Positions 1 to 8,730 of a DNA stretch of 64,000 nucleotides are shown here, one piece after another. The notes below the pieces were generated by a model. The model did not search any database, was not told where the DNA came from, and was given only the letters and a program-made list of their open reading frames with translations. The stretch covers positions 1 through 64,000 of the forward strand of contig CAMWCA010000007.1 in assembly GCA_947172705.1 (NCBI GenBank). The letters are read 5' to 3'. The position numbers and the translations under genes are program-made. This stretch comes from an uncultured Lachnospiraceae bacterium (lineage in GTDB: Bacteria > Bacillota > Clostridia > Lachnospirales > Lachnospiraceae). Each line of letters starts with the position of its first letter. The first letter of the stretch is position 1.

Positions 1-456
1 CTGGGGCTGTGGGGAGAGGTTTCTAAAGATTATCTTGGCTCCCCGGCGGCGTTTTGGGTGCTTGTGGGAACCTATTTGTGGAAAAATATGGGCTATACGG
101 TGCTCTTGTGGCTTGCAGGGCTTGCGGGGATTCCCACGGCGCTTGTGGAAGCGGCAAAAACCGACGGCGCAGGGAGATGGCAGTGTCTGTGGTATATGAT
201 CCTGCCGAATCTGAAAGGAAGCCTTTACACCATTGTGGTTTTGTCTTTCCTGAATTCCTTTAAGATCTACCGGGAGGCTTATCTTACCGCGGGCGCTTAT
301 CCGGATGAAAGCATTTATCTTTTACAGCATCTGTTCAACAACTGGTTTGTGAATCTGGAACTGGATAAAATGGCGGCGGCAGCAGTGTGTACGGGAGGAT
401 TTTTGATGGCGGTTATGATGATTTTACAAAGGCTGTGGGATCGAAATGAAAGCTAA
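1..456 (+). CDS. sugar ABC transporter permease, MalF/UgpA type (5' end cut by window)
   Basis: This is the C-terminal part of a binding-protein-dependent transport permease. The open frame runs from the first base of the window, so the ORF-track start at 58 is internal. The EAA loop that docks on the ATPase is clear (EAAKTDGAGRW followed by ILPNLK), with hydrophobic segments on both sides. The stop overlaps the start of the next permease by 11 bases, so the two are translationally coupled and should form a heterodimeric channel, as MalF and MalG do. The substrate cannot be read from the sequence; the binding protein and ATPase are not in the window. Confidence 0.85.
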   Translation: MGLWGEVSKDYLGSPAAFWVLVGTYLWKNMGYTVLLWLAGLAGIPTALVEAAKTDGAGRWQCLWYMILPNLKGSLYTIVVLSFLNSFKIYREAYLTAGAYPDESIYLLQHLFNNWFVNLELDKMAAAAVCTGGFLMAVMMILQRLWDRNES

Positions 457-1327
457 GAGATTTAATTTACGAAAAGCGGGCATATGGCTGCAAAAAGGAT
501 TTGCGACGGCGGCGCTTCTGCTTCCGGCAGCGCTGATCCTTTTACCCCTGCTGATCTTACTGTCAGGGGCGCTGATGGACAGTTGGGAACTGGAAGGATA
601 TTTGAGAGACGTTTTTACAGAAGGAGAGAAATTTATCAGTTGGCGGTGGATGCCTGCTTATCCTTCTTTTGAAAATTATAAAAAGCTGTTGTTTGAAACG
701 CCTCAGTTTTTTGTGCTGTTCTGGAATTCCGTGAAACTGACGGGATGTATTCTTGCAGGACAGCTCCTGACGGCGGTACCGTCGGCGTGGGGCTTTGCCG
801 TGTATCCGGTAAAGGGAAGCAGATGGCTGTTTTCCCTGTATGTGGTATTGATGTTGATGCCTTTTCAGGTGACGATGCTTTCAAGCTATCTGGTGTTAAA
901 TCAATTGTCACTTTTGAATACCCACGGAGCTATTATTTTACCGGCAGTTTTTTCCACCTTTCCGGTGTTTGTGGTGTACGGGGGATTTCGAAGTATTCCG
1001 CCCCAGATGCTGGATGCGGCGAGAATGGACGGAGCCGGAGAGATGACGATATTGATCAGGCTGGGGCTTCCTCTTGGAAAGGGAGGTCTGCTCTCTGCAA
1101 TGGTGCTGGGATTCCTGGAATATTGGAATCTGATGGAGCAGCCCATGGCATTTTTGGAGGAAAAGGCTTTGTGGCCGCTGTCCCTGTATCTGCCGGAAAT
1201 TACCTGGGGGCAGGCGGGTTTTGCTTTCTGCGCCAGCGTGGTCACCCTGGTTCCGGCGGTATTTGTATTTGTGCTGGGGCAGGACTATCTGGAACAGGGC
1301 ATCATTTATGCAGGTCTTAAAGAGTGA
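446..1327 (+). CDS. carbohydrate ABC transporter permease, MalG type
   Basis: A 293-residue inner-membrane permease of the usual length for MalG-type subunits. It has an N-terminal membrane segment (residues about 13-40), an extracytoplasmic loop, further membrane segments, and an EAA loop near residue 190 (DAARMDGAGEMTILIR, then LGLP). It overlaps the upstream permease by 11 bases and is followed 16 bases later by an adaptor-like gene in the same direction. The partner ATPase is probably a shared MsmK-type protein encoded elsewhere, which is common in Firmicutes (inference). The substrate is unknown. Confidence 0.85.
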   Translation: MKAKRFNLRKAGIWLQKGFATAALLLPAALILLPLLILLSGALMDSWELEGYLRDVFTEGEKFISWRWMPAYPSFENYKKLLFETPQFFVLFWNSVKLTGCILAGQLLTAVPSAWGFAVYPVKGSRWLFSLYVVLMLMPFQVTMLSSYLVLNQLSLLNTHGAIILPAVFSTFPVFVVYGGFRSIPPQMLDAARMDGAGEMTILIRLGLPLGKGGLLSAMVLGFLEYWNLMEQPMAFLEEKALWPLSLYLPEITWGQAGFAFCASVVTLVPAVFVFVLGQDYLEQGIIYAGLKE

Positions 1328-1343
1328 AAGGAAAGGCTTTAAA

Positions 1344-2660
1344 ATGGATATAAGGTTAAAAAAGGCGGCAGTGGGATTTGTGGGTTTTCTTATCTTTATG
1401 GTAGCATGTACGTTAATTTCCAAAAGCGTATATGCCTACCGCCTGCCCATGGTCAGTACCTGCCAGCCGGAATCCAAATATATAGAACATAAAGTGGAGG
1501 CGGAGGGAATCGTGATCCCGGGAGGGGAAAAGATCGTTACCTATCAGCCGGGGGTCAGGATCGCTTTGATGCTGGTTCACGTAGGCGACCGGGTGGAGGA
1601 AGGAGCAGAACTGTTTCAAATTGATCTGGAGGATTTAAAGGAGATCATGGAGGAAAAGAAAAACGAAATTTCTCAACTTTCCCTCCAGATCAACGCGATT
1701 TTGGAGAATCAGGAGCTTGCCCGGCAGAAAAAGGAGTTGGAGCTTGCACGCGCCCGGGAAGACTACGATATTACGGCAAGGCTTCAGGACACCCAGGTGG
1801 GAAGGGCAATGGAAAGCTATGTCCAGGCGGAAGAGGATCTGGAAGAAGAGGGAGGTCAGGACGCATTGCAGGACGCGCTGCAAAGCGCGGCATACGGGGA
1901 AGCGGATGCCAGGGCGGAACGGGACGAGGCGGTAAAGCAGGCGGAAAGAAAAGTGGAGGATCTTCTTTTGCCGGAGGAAATCTCCGCAGAGCTGGATCGG
2001 CTGAATCTGGAAAAATCCCAGCATTCCGCCAGGCTACAGGAATATCAGAAGATTCTTGAGGAACAGGGGATGGTGACGGCGCCTTTTGGAGGGGTGGTTA
2101 CGGAGATCCTCACAGGAGCAGGGGAGAGGGTTCCGGACACGGCGGTATTGCTCTTATCGGACGATACCCTTCCCTGCCAGCTTAAAGTGCTGCTGGATCA
2201 GGAGCAGAAAAAGTACATTGGTCTGGGGGATCAGGTTTCCATTAAAATGGAAGGAAAAAGCAGGGAACTGGAGAAGGAGATCGCTTACCTTGCAGAGAGC
2301 AGAAGCGTCCCGGAAAAATATGAGGCATTGATTGATCTTCCGGAAAAGACAGGGACGCCGGGGGAGGCGGGAACCATTTCCAAATCCCAGAAGGGTGAAA
2401 AATATAAATTCTGCCTTCCTATGGAAGCAATTCACACAGAGAACGACAGAAGCTATGTGTATGTATTGAAGGAACGGGAAGGAATTCTGGGGGAGGAATA
2501 TTACATAGACGAGATGAATGTAAAGGTGATAGATAAAAACGACCACTGGGCGGCTGTGGAGGAAGGGAGGCTGGAGAAGGAAAGCCGGATCATACTTTCC
2601 TCTACCGGAGAAATGAAAAGAGGGGATACGGTTCGGTGGGAAGGGGAAAATTTATCATAA
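1344..2660 (+). CDS. HlyD/MacA-like membrane-anchored adaptor protein
   Basis: About 438 residues. An N-terminal membrane anchor (VGFVGFLIFMVACTLI) is followed by the first half of a barrel-sandwich (lipoyl-like) domain, a long Glu/Lys/Gln-rich coiled-coil hairpin at about residues 90-230, the second lipoyl half (VTAPFGGVVTEI) and a beta-rich C-terminal part. This is the layout of periplasmic-adaptor/membrane-fusion proteins. The ATG at 1344 is preferred to the ORF-track start at 1221, which lies inside the permease gene; GAAAGG lies upstream at normal distance. Such adaptors usually partner MacB-type exporters, so its place behind sugar-import permeases is odd. No export ATPase is nearby. 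Confidence 0.75.
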   Translation: MDIRLKKAAVGFVGFLIFMVACTLISKSVYAYRLPMVSTCQPESKYIEHKVEAEGIVIPGGEKIVTYQPGVRIALMLVHVGDRVEEGAELFQIDLEDLKEIMEEKKNEISQLSLQINAILENQELARQKKELELARAREDYDITARLQDTQVGRAMESYVQAEEDLEEEGGQDALQDALQSAAYGEADARAERDEAVKQAERKVEDLLLPEEISAELDRLNLEKSQHSARLQEYQKILEEQGMVTAPFGGVVTEILTGAGERVPDTAVLLLSDDTLPCQLKVLLDQEQKKYIGLGDQVSIKMEGKSRELEKEIAYLAESRSVPEKYEALIDLPEKTGTPGEAGTISKSQKGEKYKFCLPMEAIHTENDRSYVYVLKEREGILGEEYYIDEMNVKVIDKNDHWAAVEEGRLEKESRIILSSTGEMKRGDTVRWEGENLS

Positions 2661-2666
2661 CAGTCC

Positions 2667-2977
2667 AGCCCTGCCGCAAGGAGCAGAAGCCTATCAGCAG
2701 CCTGGCTTTGCACCTGGGGGACATACATCCTTTCCAGACTTGTCTACGAATTGGATTTCACTAACAGAATGCGGGAAAATTTTCAAGCCGGTCGGGTCAG
2801 AGCCAGCGGCATCCGTGCCGCGAGGCTCTTAAAACCGCCGTCCTGGCGGTTTTGCCCTCGTTATAGGAGCATTCTGTAAGTGAAATTGCCAATTCTCCGC
2901 CAAAGCCTGGAAAGGATGTATGTCCCCCAGGTGCAAAGTCAGGCTGCTGATAGGCTTCTGCTCCTTGCGGCAGGGCT
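2667..2977. repeat. long imperfect inverted-repeat element, copy 1
   Basis: The gene-free stretch 2661-3092 is mostly one giant hairpin. The left arm (2667-2772) and right arm (2869-2977) are complementary over about 105 bases with few mismatches; outer ends read agccctgccgcaagg and ccttgcggcagggct. The inner arm ends read ggatttcactaacagaatg and cattctgtaagtgaaat. The 96-base centre holds a GC hairpin (gcggcatccgtgccgc flanked by gagcc/ggctc) and a second hairpin (aaaaccgcc/ggcggtttt). The inner ends and GC core recur in the copy at 21240-21556. No coding potential was seen. It could be a non-autonomous mobile repeat or a structured RNA. Confidence 0.85.
2831..2853 (+). terminator. terminator-like hairpin inside inverted-repeat copy 1
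   Basis: A perfect 9-base stem (aaaaccgcc / ggcggtttt) with loop gtcct ends in four T residues. Because both sides carry A/T tracts it could stop transcription in either direction. It lies 170 bases after the HlyD-like gene, inside the larger hairpin, so transcription of the permease-adaptor operon could end here. The T tract is short, so termination is only a possibility. Confidence 0.4.
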
Positions 2978-3092
2978 TAACTACAATGGTTTATCTATTT
3001 GAAAAAGCCGAGAACATTGAAAATAGATAATAGATACAGTATAATACAAAAGAATAAAGCAATGATAAGATGCTGGCAGGAGGGCTTTCTCT

Positions 3093-3725
3093 GTGCAGGA
3101 GATTTGTAATCTGGTTTTCTTCCGATCTATATTTTTAACTGTTTTATATTCGTTCATCGCCATCACAGTGATAAACTGTCTGTTGGCGGGGCTTTTGCAC
3201 CCCTATTTCGTAAAGGGAGGCTATCCTCCCCGTTTCCTGATCCTGCGTCCCAATCGAATCGACTTTCAGCAGAGCATGGAATGCTCCGCCTATGCCTGCG
3301 CCTTCGTGCTGCGGCATTATGGAAGAGAGGCATCGGGTCAGGCGCTGTACCGGGAAATGCCCTGCAAACGCAGAAATGGAACCGTGTATCCCAAGGGCAT
3401 AAAAAAGCTTTTGACCCGTCAGGGGCTGAATGCCGTGTACTGCACCGGGAATCTGAATGCCTTGAAAAGGGAAATCAGCAGCGGGAACCCGCCTATTGTC
3501 TTTATCCGGACCCGTCCCGGCAAAAACTGGCTGCATTTTGTCCCTGTAGTGGGTTATGACGAAACGCACCTTTTTCTGGCGGACTCTCTGACCGATTTGG
3601 CAAACTGTAGCGAAAATGGCTACAACAGGAAGGTAAGCAACAAGGATTTTTTAAAGCTCTGGAACACCTCCATGCTGAAAATGCCGCTGTACAGGAATAC
3701 CTTTTTTCGGATATCGGAGGTATAG
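3093..3725 (+). CDS. membrane-anchored C39-like cysteine peptidase family protein
   Basis: 210 residues. A hydrophobic N-terminal segment (residues about 8-35) is followed by a papain-like C39-type domain. The likely nucleophile is the Cys in QSMECSAYA, the histidine lies in WLHFVPVVGYD, and an Asp follows in LFLADS. C39-like domains cleave double-glycine leaders or act as extracytoplasmic peptidases; no ABC exporter is fused to it. The start is GTG: AGGAGG at 3078-3083 lies nine bases upstream and an in-frame TAA at 3066 excludes an earlier start. It stands alone downstream of the inverted-repeat element, so its substrate cannot be inferred. Confidence 0.7.
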   Translation: MQEICNLVFFRSIFLTVLYSFIAITVINCLLAGLLHPYFVKGGYPPRFLILRPNRIDFQQSMECSAYACAFVLRHYGREASGQALYREMPCKRRNGTVYPKGIKKLLTRQGLNAVYCTGNLNALKREISSGNPPIVFIRTRPGKNWLHFVPVVGYDETHLFLADSLTDLANCSENGYNRKVSNKDFLKLWNTSMLKMPLYRNTFFRISEV

Positions 3726-3849
3726 GAAGACATCTGTCTGTCAATGTTTCTTATGGCATTTAAAACGAATGACTGTCAACAGTTGTCTTTTGACCCCAGC
3801 ATCATGATAATAAGCTATATAAATTGCTGTATGATATGAGGTGATTATT

Positions 3850-4188
3850 ATGTGTACGGAAAGTCAGATGAATAATATATTAAAGGAAGTATCCCAATTT
3901 TATCGTTCTGTATATGGAGACAGTATTGTTGCCATTTATTTATATGGTTCGTATGCAAGAGGGGATTATAGCGATGAATCTGATATAGATATTACAGCGA
4001 TTGTCAGAGGAGACAGAGCGGAGTTACAAAAAAAGCTAAAGCAGATATGGGATAAGTCCGCTGATGTAGGATTGAAGAATGATATTATTGTTTCGCCTAC
4101 AGTAATACCGTTTGATGAATATGAAGAATACAAGGAAATACTTCCGTATTATAGAAATATACAGAAAGAGGGTAGAAAAATTGGATAA
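3850..4188 (+). CDS. minimal nucleotidyltransferase (MNT/MntA-like antitoxin)
   Basis: 112 residues with the polymerase-beta nucleotidyltransferase signature GSYARGDYSDESDID, i.e. GSx10DxD, with the two metal-binding aspartates intact. A third acidic residue probably lies in the ND segment near residue 78. The ATG at 3850 is chosen because GAGGTG at 3838-3843 is its ribosome site; the ORF-track GTG at 3841 lies inside that site. The stop overlaps the HEPN gene by 8 bases. Known MntA proteins adenylylate (AMPylate) a tyrosine of the partner HEPN toxin; that role is inferred here from family and linkage. Confidence 0.8.
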   Translation: MCTESQMNNILKEVSQFYRSVYGDSIVAIYLYGSYARGDYSDESDIDITAIVRGDRAELQKKLKQIWDKSADVGLKNDIIVSPTVIPFDEYEEYKEILPYYRNIQKEGRKIG

Positions 4189-4564
4189 CTTGATGAATTA
4201 CAGGCTTAATAATGCGAAAGAAAAGCTGGAATCAGCTAAGCTTTTGCTTGATGCTGGAAAATACAGGGATTCAATAGGGCGTTCTTATTATGCTATATTT
4301 ACAGCGGTTAGGGCTGTCTTGGCAAATGACCGAATGGATTTTTCGAAACATGCAGGTGTGATTGCTTATTTTCAAAAGGAATATATTAAGACAGGAAAGT
4401 TCGATGTAAAGTATTCGAGGTATTTGCAGACTGCATTTCAAATAAGGAACAGCTGTGATTACGATGACTTTTTTATAGCGTCTAAACAGGATGCAGAGGA
4501 GCAATTTCACAAGGCGGTGGAGTTTTATGATGAAATCTTTGCTTTCCTTTCAAATTCTAAATAA
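4181..4564 (+). CDS. HEPN domain protein (HepT-like toxin partner)
   Basis: About 127 residues, all-helical, with the HEPN pattern AKEKLESAKLLLDAG, RSYYAIFTAVRAVL and IRNSCDYDDFF. The last replaces the classical Rx4-6H RNase motif with R-N-x-x-D-Y, as in the UPF0332-type branch, so ribonuclease activity is uncertain. A TTG start at 4181 is preferred: GAGGG lies eight bases upstream, and the N-terminus (LDNLMNYRLNNAKEKL) fits the family. The alternative ATG is 4193. It overlaps the nucleotidyltransferase, as expected for a toxin-antitoxin pair, and a terminator follows directly. Confidence 0.75.
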   Translation: MDNLMNYRLNNAKEKLESAKLLLDAGKYRDSIGRSYYAIFTAVRAVLANDRMDFSKHAGVIAYFQKEYIKTGKFDVKYSRYLQTAFQIRNSCDYDDFFIASKQDAEEQFHKAVEFYDEIFAFLSNSK

Positions 4565-4571
4565 ATTACAC

Positions 4572-4610
4572 AATAAGGGAGTGATTGCAAACTCCCTTAT
4601 TTTATTTTAT
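4572..4610 (+). terminator. Rho-independent terminator after the MNT-HEPN pair
   Basis: A perfect 11-base stem (aataagggagt / actcccttatt) with loop gattgcaa is followed by ttattttat. It lies eight bases after the HEPN stop and closes the two-gene unit before the aconitase-family gene. Confidence 0.8.
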
Positions 4611-4659
4611 AATGAAGTCTAAAAGTATCAGGAAATTTAAATTGCAGGAGGAAAGTTAT

Positions 4660-6948
4660 ATGATATCAGTATTGGAAGGCGGCGCCTATCTGATAAAGGG
4701 CACAGAGCTTATTCCCGATGGACCGGAGGCACTGTCCCAGATCAAAGCAAAGACGGGGAAAGAGATTACCAGAGAGGAAGCCGGAGAGCAGACCATTGCA
4801 TATAATATTTTGAAAGAACATAATACGTCAGGCAGTATGGACAAGCTGAAGATCAAGTTTGACAAGCTGACTTCCCACGACATTACCTTTGTGGGGATTA
4901 TTCAGACGGCACGTGCTTCGGGGCTTGAGAAATTTCCTGTTCCCTACGTGCTCACCAACTGTCACAACTCTCTTTGCGCGGTGGGCGGAACCATAAACGA
5001 GGATGACCACATGTTTGGGCTGACCTGCGCCAAGAAGTACGGCGGCGTTTATGTGCCCCCTCATCAGGCGGTGATCCATCAGTTTGCAAGAGAAATGCTT
5101 GCAGGGGGCGGAAAGATGATTTTAGGCTCCGATTCCCATACCCGTTACGGCGCGCTGGGAACCATGGCAATGGGCGAAGGCGGTCCCGAGTTGGTAAAGC
5201 AGCTTTTGAACCAGACCTATGATATCAATATGCCCGGCGTGGTTGGCGTTTATCTCACGGGAGAACCGGTAAAGGGAGTAGGTCCTCAGGATGTGGCGCT
5301 TGCCATTATCGGCGAGGTCTTCGCAAGCGGTTATGTAAAGAATAAGGTAATGGAATTTGTAGGTCCCGGCGTAGGTTCCTTAAGTGCGGATTTCAGAATC
5401 GGCATCGACGTTATGACTACAGAAACCACCTGCCTTTCCTCTATCTGGCGGACAGACGATACCATTCAGGAATTTTATGAAATTCATGGACGGAAGGAAG
5501 AATACAAGGAATTAAATCCCGGTGAGGTTGCTTATTATGACGGCATGATCACCATTGACCTTAGCACCATAAAACCTATGATCGCAATGCCTTTCCATCC
5601 CAGCAATACATATACCATTGAGGAGTTGAATGCAAATCTGATGGATATTTTGGATGATGTGGAGAAGAAAGCGGCAGTTTCGTTAGACGGCGCAGTGGAC
5701 TTTACCCTTAAAAATAAGGTGAAGAACGGAAAGCTGTTGGTGGATCAGGGTATTATCGCAGGCTGTGCGGGAGGCGGTTTTGAGAATATCTGTGCGGCAG
5801 CTGATATTATGAGAGGCAGTTATATCGGCTCCGACGGCTTTACCTTAAGCGTGTACCCAGCATCCATGCCTGTGTACATGGAGTTGATCAAAAACGGTTG
5901 TGCGGCGGCTCTTCTTGAGACGGGAGCGGTTATGAAAACGGCATTCTGCGGTCCCTGCTTCGGTGCAGGAGATACGCCGGCGAATAACGCGTTCAGTATC
6001 CGCCATTCTACCAGAAATTTCCCCAACAGGGAAGGTTCAAAGCTGCAGAACGGACAGATCTCTTCCGTGGCGCTTATGGATGCCAGGTCTATTGCGGCAA
6101 CGGCGGCAAACAAGGGTGTGCTCACTGCGGCAACAGATTTCGACGGAACCATAGGAAAGTATCAGTATCATTTTGACGCAAATATTTATGCCAATAGAGT
6201 ATTTGATTCCAAGGGGGTTGCAGATCCTCAGGTGGAGATCCAGTTTGGTCCTAACATCAAGGACTGGCCGGCAATGACGGAGCTTCCGGAAAACCTTGTA
6301 CTTAGAGTGGTATCTGAAATTCACGATCCGGTTACCACTACAGATGAATTGATTCCTTCCGGAGAAACTTCCTCGTACCGTTCCAATCCGCTGGGGCTTG
6401 CAGAGTTTACTTTATCCAGAAAAGATCCCGCGTATGTAGGGCTGGCAAAGGATATTCAGCTTGCCCAAAAGGCAATTATGGAAGACAAGTGCCCTGTGGA
6501 GGTTAAACCGGAGCTGAAGGATATCATGGATGTAATCAAGAAGAATTATCCGGAGGTTGGTCGCAGTAATATAGGTTTTGGCTCCACCATTTTTGCAGTA
6601 AAGCCCGGCGACGGCTCTGCAAGGGAACAGGCGGCATCCTGCCAGAAGGTCTTAGGCGGCTGGGCAAACATTGCCAACGAATACGCCACCAAGAGATATC
6701 GATCCAATCTGATCAACTGGGGTATGCTTCCTTTCCTGATCCAGGAGGGCGAGCTTCCTTTCCAAAATAAAGATTACTTATTCTTCCCCGGTATCAGGAA
6801 AGCGGTGGAGGAAAAAGCGGATAAGATCAAGGCTTATAAGGTAGGGGAAAATGGGCTTGCGGAATTTACCCTTACGCTTGGAGAATTGACGGATGAAGAG
6901 AGACAGATTATTTTGAAGGGCTGTCTGATCAATTATAACAGAGTGTAG
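4660..6948 (+). CDS. aconitase-family hydratase (YbhJ-like)
   Basis: 762 residues. It carries the aconitase iron-sulfur signatures: GSDSHTRYG near residue 150, [10 protein letters not shown] near 368, and the two-cysteine motif [10 protein letters not shown] near 430, followed by [14 protein letters not shown]. All three cluster cysteines appear present. Length and order fit the single-chain aconitase superfamily; the wording of the motifs is closer to the YbhJ-like putative hydratases than to AcnA. Members reversibly hydrate/dehydrate hydroxy-acids such as citrate; the exact substrate is not known here. Start at ATG 4660 with AGGAGG upstream; the ORF-track extension runs back through the terminator region. 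It is a one-gene unit. Confidence 0.8.
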   Translation: MISVLEGGAYLIKGTELIPDGPEALSQIKAKTGKEITREEAGEQTIAYNILKEHNTSGSMDKLKIKFDKLTSHDITFVGIIQTARASGLEKFPVPYVLTNCHNSLCAVGGTINEDDHMFGLTCAKKYGGVYVPPHQAVIHQFAREMLAGGGKMILGSDSHTRYGALGTMAMGEGGPELVKQLLNQTYDINMPGVVGVYLTGEPVKGVGPQDVALAIIGEVFASGYVKNKVMEFVGPGVGSLSADFRIGIDVMTTETTCLSSIWRTDDTIQEFYEIHGRKEEYKELNPGEVAYYDGMITIDLSTIKPMIAMPFHPSNTYTIEELNANLMDILDDVEKKAAVSLDGAVDFTLKNKVKNGKLLVDQGIIAGCAGGGFENICAAADIMRGSYIGSDGFTLSVYPASMPVYMELIKNGCAAALLETGAVMKTAFCGPCFGAGDTPANNAFSIRHSTRNFPNREGSKLQNGQISSVALMDARSIAATAANKGVLTAATDFDGTIGKYQYHFDANIYANRVFDSKGVADPQVEIQFGPNIKDWPAMTELPENLVLRVVSEIHDPVTTTDELIPSGETSSYRSNPLGLAEFTLSRKDPAYVGLAKDIQLAQKAIMEDKCPVEVKPELKDIMDVIKKNYPEVGRSNIGFGSTIFAVKPGDGSAREQAASCQKVLGGWANIANEYATKRYRSNLINWGMLPFLIQEGELPFQNKDYLFFPGIRKAVEEKADKIKAYKVGENGLAEFTLTLGELTDEERQIILKGCLINYNRV

Positions 6949-6957
6949 AACTGAAAT

Positions 6958-7010
6958 AAAAAAGCTTGCTGCTTTTGCCGGAGAGAACCGGTAAGGGTAG
7001 CAAGCTTTTA
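6958..7010. terminator. hairpin terminator after the aconitase-family gene
   Basis: aaaagcttgct (6960-6970) pairs perfectly with agcaagctttt (6999-7009) around a loop that itself contains ccgg..ccgg. The stem begins with A and ends with T residues, so it could serve both this gene and the convergent NUDIX gene. Confidence 0.65.
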
Positions 7011-7029
7011 TGAATATAAGAACAGTGGT

Positions 7030-7491
7030 TTAATAAAACTGAATTTCCTTCTCCAGCAGTTTGTCGTCCTCATACACAAGCTTTAAGGTAAAAAACCGCT
7101 GTTCGTTGGAGAGAAGCAGATCAAGAAAGATTGCATCTCCCTCCCAGGTGGGAAGTTCAGGAACTTTTTCTTTATCCACCCATTCAAGAACGCCCTCGTT
7201 ACATTCGCAAAGCTCGCCTTCAAAGGCATCCGCCGTAAAAAGGCACATTGCTTCAGCTTCACATTGATTATAAATAAAGGTGATAAGGCTTCTGAACCTG
7301 TAAGAGGTCAGAGTAAGACCGGTTTCCTCGCGTACCTCCCGGAGCAGGCATTCCTCCGGGCTTTCCCCGTCATAGGCATGACCGCCTACGCCGATCCATT
7401 TATTGTGATTGATGTCGTTTTCTTTTTTGATCCGATGAAGCATCAAATACTTATTGTCCTTTTCGATATAGCATAATGTGGTTAATTTCAT
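7030..7491 (-). CDS. NUDIX hydrolase (MutT/8-oxo-dGTP diphosphatase-like)
   Basis: 153 residues with a complete Nudix box, GHAYDGESPEECLLREVREE then TGL, matching Gx5Ex7REUxEExGU. It should hydrolyse a nucleoside diphosphate linked to another moiety; the sequence resembles small MutT-like house-cleaning enzymes. The ATG at 7491 is chosen because AAAGGAG precedes it by eight bases; the ORF-track start adds 11 residues without support. It converges with the aconitase-family gene and stands 71 bases downstream of the HXXEE membrane protein, read in the same direction. Confidence 0.8.
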   Translation of the reverse strand: MKLTTLCYIEKDNKYLMLHRIKKENDINHNKWIGVGGHAYDGESPEECLLREVREETGLTLTSYRFRSLITFIYNQCEAEAMCLFTADAFEGELCECNEGVLEWVDKEKVPELPTWEGDAIFLDLLLSNEQRFFTLKLVYEDDKLLEKEIQFY

Positions 7492-7562
7492 ATGTTTTTC
7501 TCCTTTGAAAGTACAGTATATCACAGGAAAGCTTAATGCCTCAAGGCGATTTGGACTATATT

Positions 7563-8048
7563 TTATTTGAAATACTTATCAAAAAATTTATAAAAAGCAA
7601 CAGACAATCCTATAGGCAGACCGGCAAGTACACCGCCAATTAAAATTCCTGCTATGAGCTGGTAAACGGAAAAAAGATCCGACAAAAAATAATTTCTTAA
7701 TCCTAAAACGGAGTTCACAAGGAAAAGCACACCGCTGATCAATCCCGGAGAAACTTTTCTGTCCTTGATCGTATAGAAAAAATGGTCTCCAAAATTTATG
7801 ACTCCCCATATAAGAATTGCCACTCCAAAACATACGAATTTTTGATTGAATATAAATAAAAAAACTGATATAAGGAGCATTGGATAGTAAATAAACAGGT
7901 TATTTGCCATCCAGTGCCCATGTGTCATATGGTGGGGCAGCCATTTATGGTCATACATCCATTTGGGGAAATCGCCGATTGCTTCCTCAAATAAGTGAAA
8001 TGGTAAATAAATCACCAAATTTAATAAAATAAATTGTATCATAGTCAT
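7563..8048 (-). CDS. HXXEE domain membrane protein
   Basis: 161 residues, with about four or five hydrophobic segments. Near residue 18 it has HLFEE, the motif that names the HXXEE family, followed by His-rich HKWLPHHMTHGHW. The motif suggests a membrane-embedded metal site, but no function is established for the family that I can name. Its start overlaps the stop of the PadR-type regulator by four bases (ATGA), so the two are one transcript. It is probably the regulator's main target. Confidence 0.7.
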   Translation of the reverse strand: MTMIQFILLNLVIYLPFHLFEEAIGDFPKWMYDHKWLPHHMTHGHWMANNLFIYYPMLLISVFLFIFNQKFVCFGVAILIWGVINFGDHFFYTIKDRKVSPGLISGVLFLVNSVLGLRNYFLSDLFSVYQLIAGILIGGVLAGLPIGLSVAFYKFFDKYFK

Positions 8049-8581
8049 TTTTTGTCCCTTTCTTTCGTTAATTCTTTTTCAAAATTTTCTTCCCATTTTT
8101 CCAGAGTTTCTAAAAGCAGAAATTGTTGTTCCAGTATAGTCCGTCCAAATAATGGAATATCCTTATGCAGGGGCAGCTGTTCCATAATCTGCATTTTGGT
8201 GTTTTGAATGCTGTTTTTAATATTGGCGATACATTCATCTGCAAAGGCTTCGTCAACCAACGCCATATTTACGATCACGGCATTAAAATCTAAAAATACC
8301 CTTGTTTCAGCTACGGAAAACCTGGTCATCAATTCATGAAAAACTTCTTTTCCCTTTGGCGTTATGGTGTACAATGTTTTTTCAGGCATATTGCCATTTC
8401 TGACCGTCTCGCTGACAACATATCCTTTGGCTTCAAATTGAACCACTTTCTTGTAAACGGTAAAAGAACCGATTTTTATCCATCTTGACAGGTTCCGGGC
8501 TTCAATTTGTTTTTGTAGATCATATGCGCTTTTAGGGCTTTGGCATAACGAGCCTAGAAGAATCAGATCAATCGCAGACAT
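8045..8581 (-). CDS. PadR family transcriptional regulator
   Basis: 178 residues. The N-terminal half is a PadR winged helix (LILLGSLCQSPKSAYDLQKQ, then the wing around GNMPEKTLYTITPKG), and the C-terminal half is the helical Vir_act_alpha_C-type dimerisation region (residues about 90-175). It is the first gene of a two-gene unit with the HXXEE protein. A repeat-rich AT stretch just upstream looks like its own operator. PadR proteins normally repress their own operon and respond to small phenolics or drugs; the ligand here is unknown. Confidence 0.8.
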   Translation of the reverse strand: MSAIDLILLGSLCQSPKSAYDLQKQIEARNLSRWIKIGSFTVYKKVVQFEAKGYVVSETVRNGNMPEKTLYTITPKGKEVFHELMTRFSVAETRVFLDFNAVIVNMALVDEAFADECIANIKNSIQNTKMQIMEQLPLHKDIPLFGRTILEQQFLLLETLEKWEENFEKELTKERDKK

Positions 8582-8599
8582 ATTTTATCATCCTCTCAT

Positions 8600-8634
8600 A
8601 TTACTGTATTATATAATACTGTATTATGCAGTAA
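8600..8634 (-). promoter_or_regulatory. candidate PadR operator
   Basis: The stretch contains actgtattat twice as direct repeats (8603-8612 and 8618-8627) and the dyad TACTG-N7-CAGTA (8617-8633). It sits 20-50 bases upstream of the PadR gene and within its likely promoter. PadR proteins bind dyads of this general form, so autoregulation is likely (inference). Confidence 0.5.
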
Positions 8635-8730
8635 TTATGAAATTTGTCAAGTATGAAAATCTGTATTTAATCTGCAAAATTTTGTCTGATAGGGGTACTT
8701 TTTCAAATCAGAATAATTTTGTGGTACAGG

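Noticed and set aside
636-1423. ORFs on the minus strand within the permease genes
   Set aside because: They are shadows: no ribosome sites and no recognisable domains, while the plus frame has clear family motifs.
3001-3092. tRNA or riboswitch in the gap before the C39-like gene
   Set aside because: No cloverleaf, T-loop or riboswitch consensus was seen; only AT-rich promoter-like sequence.
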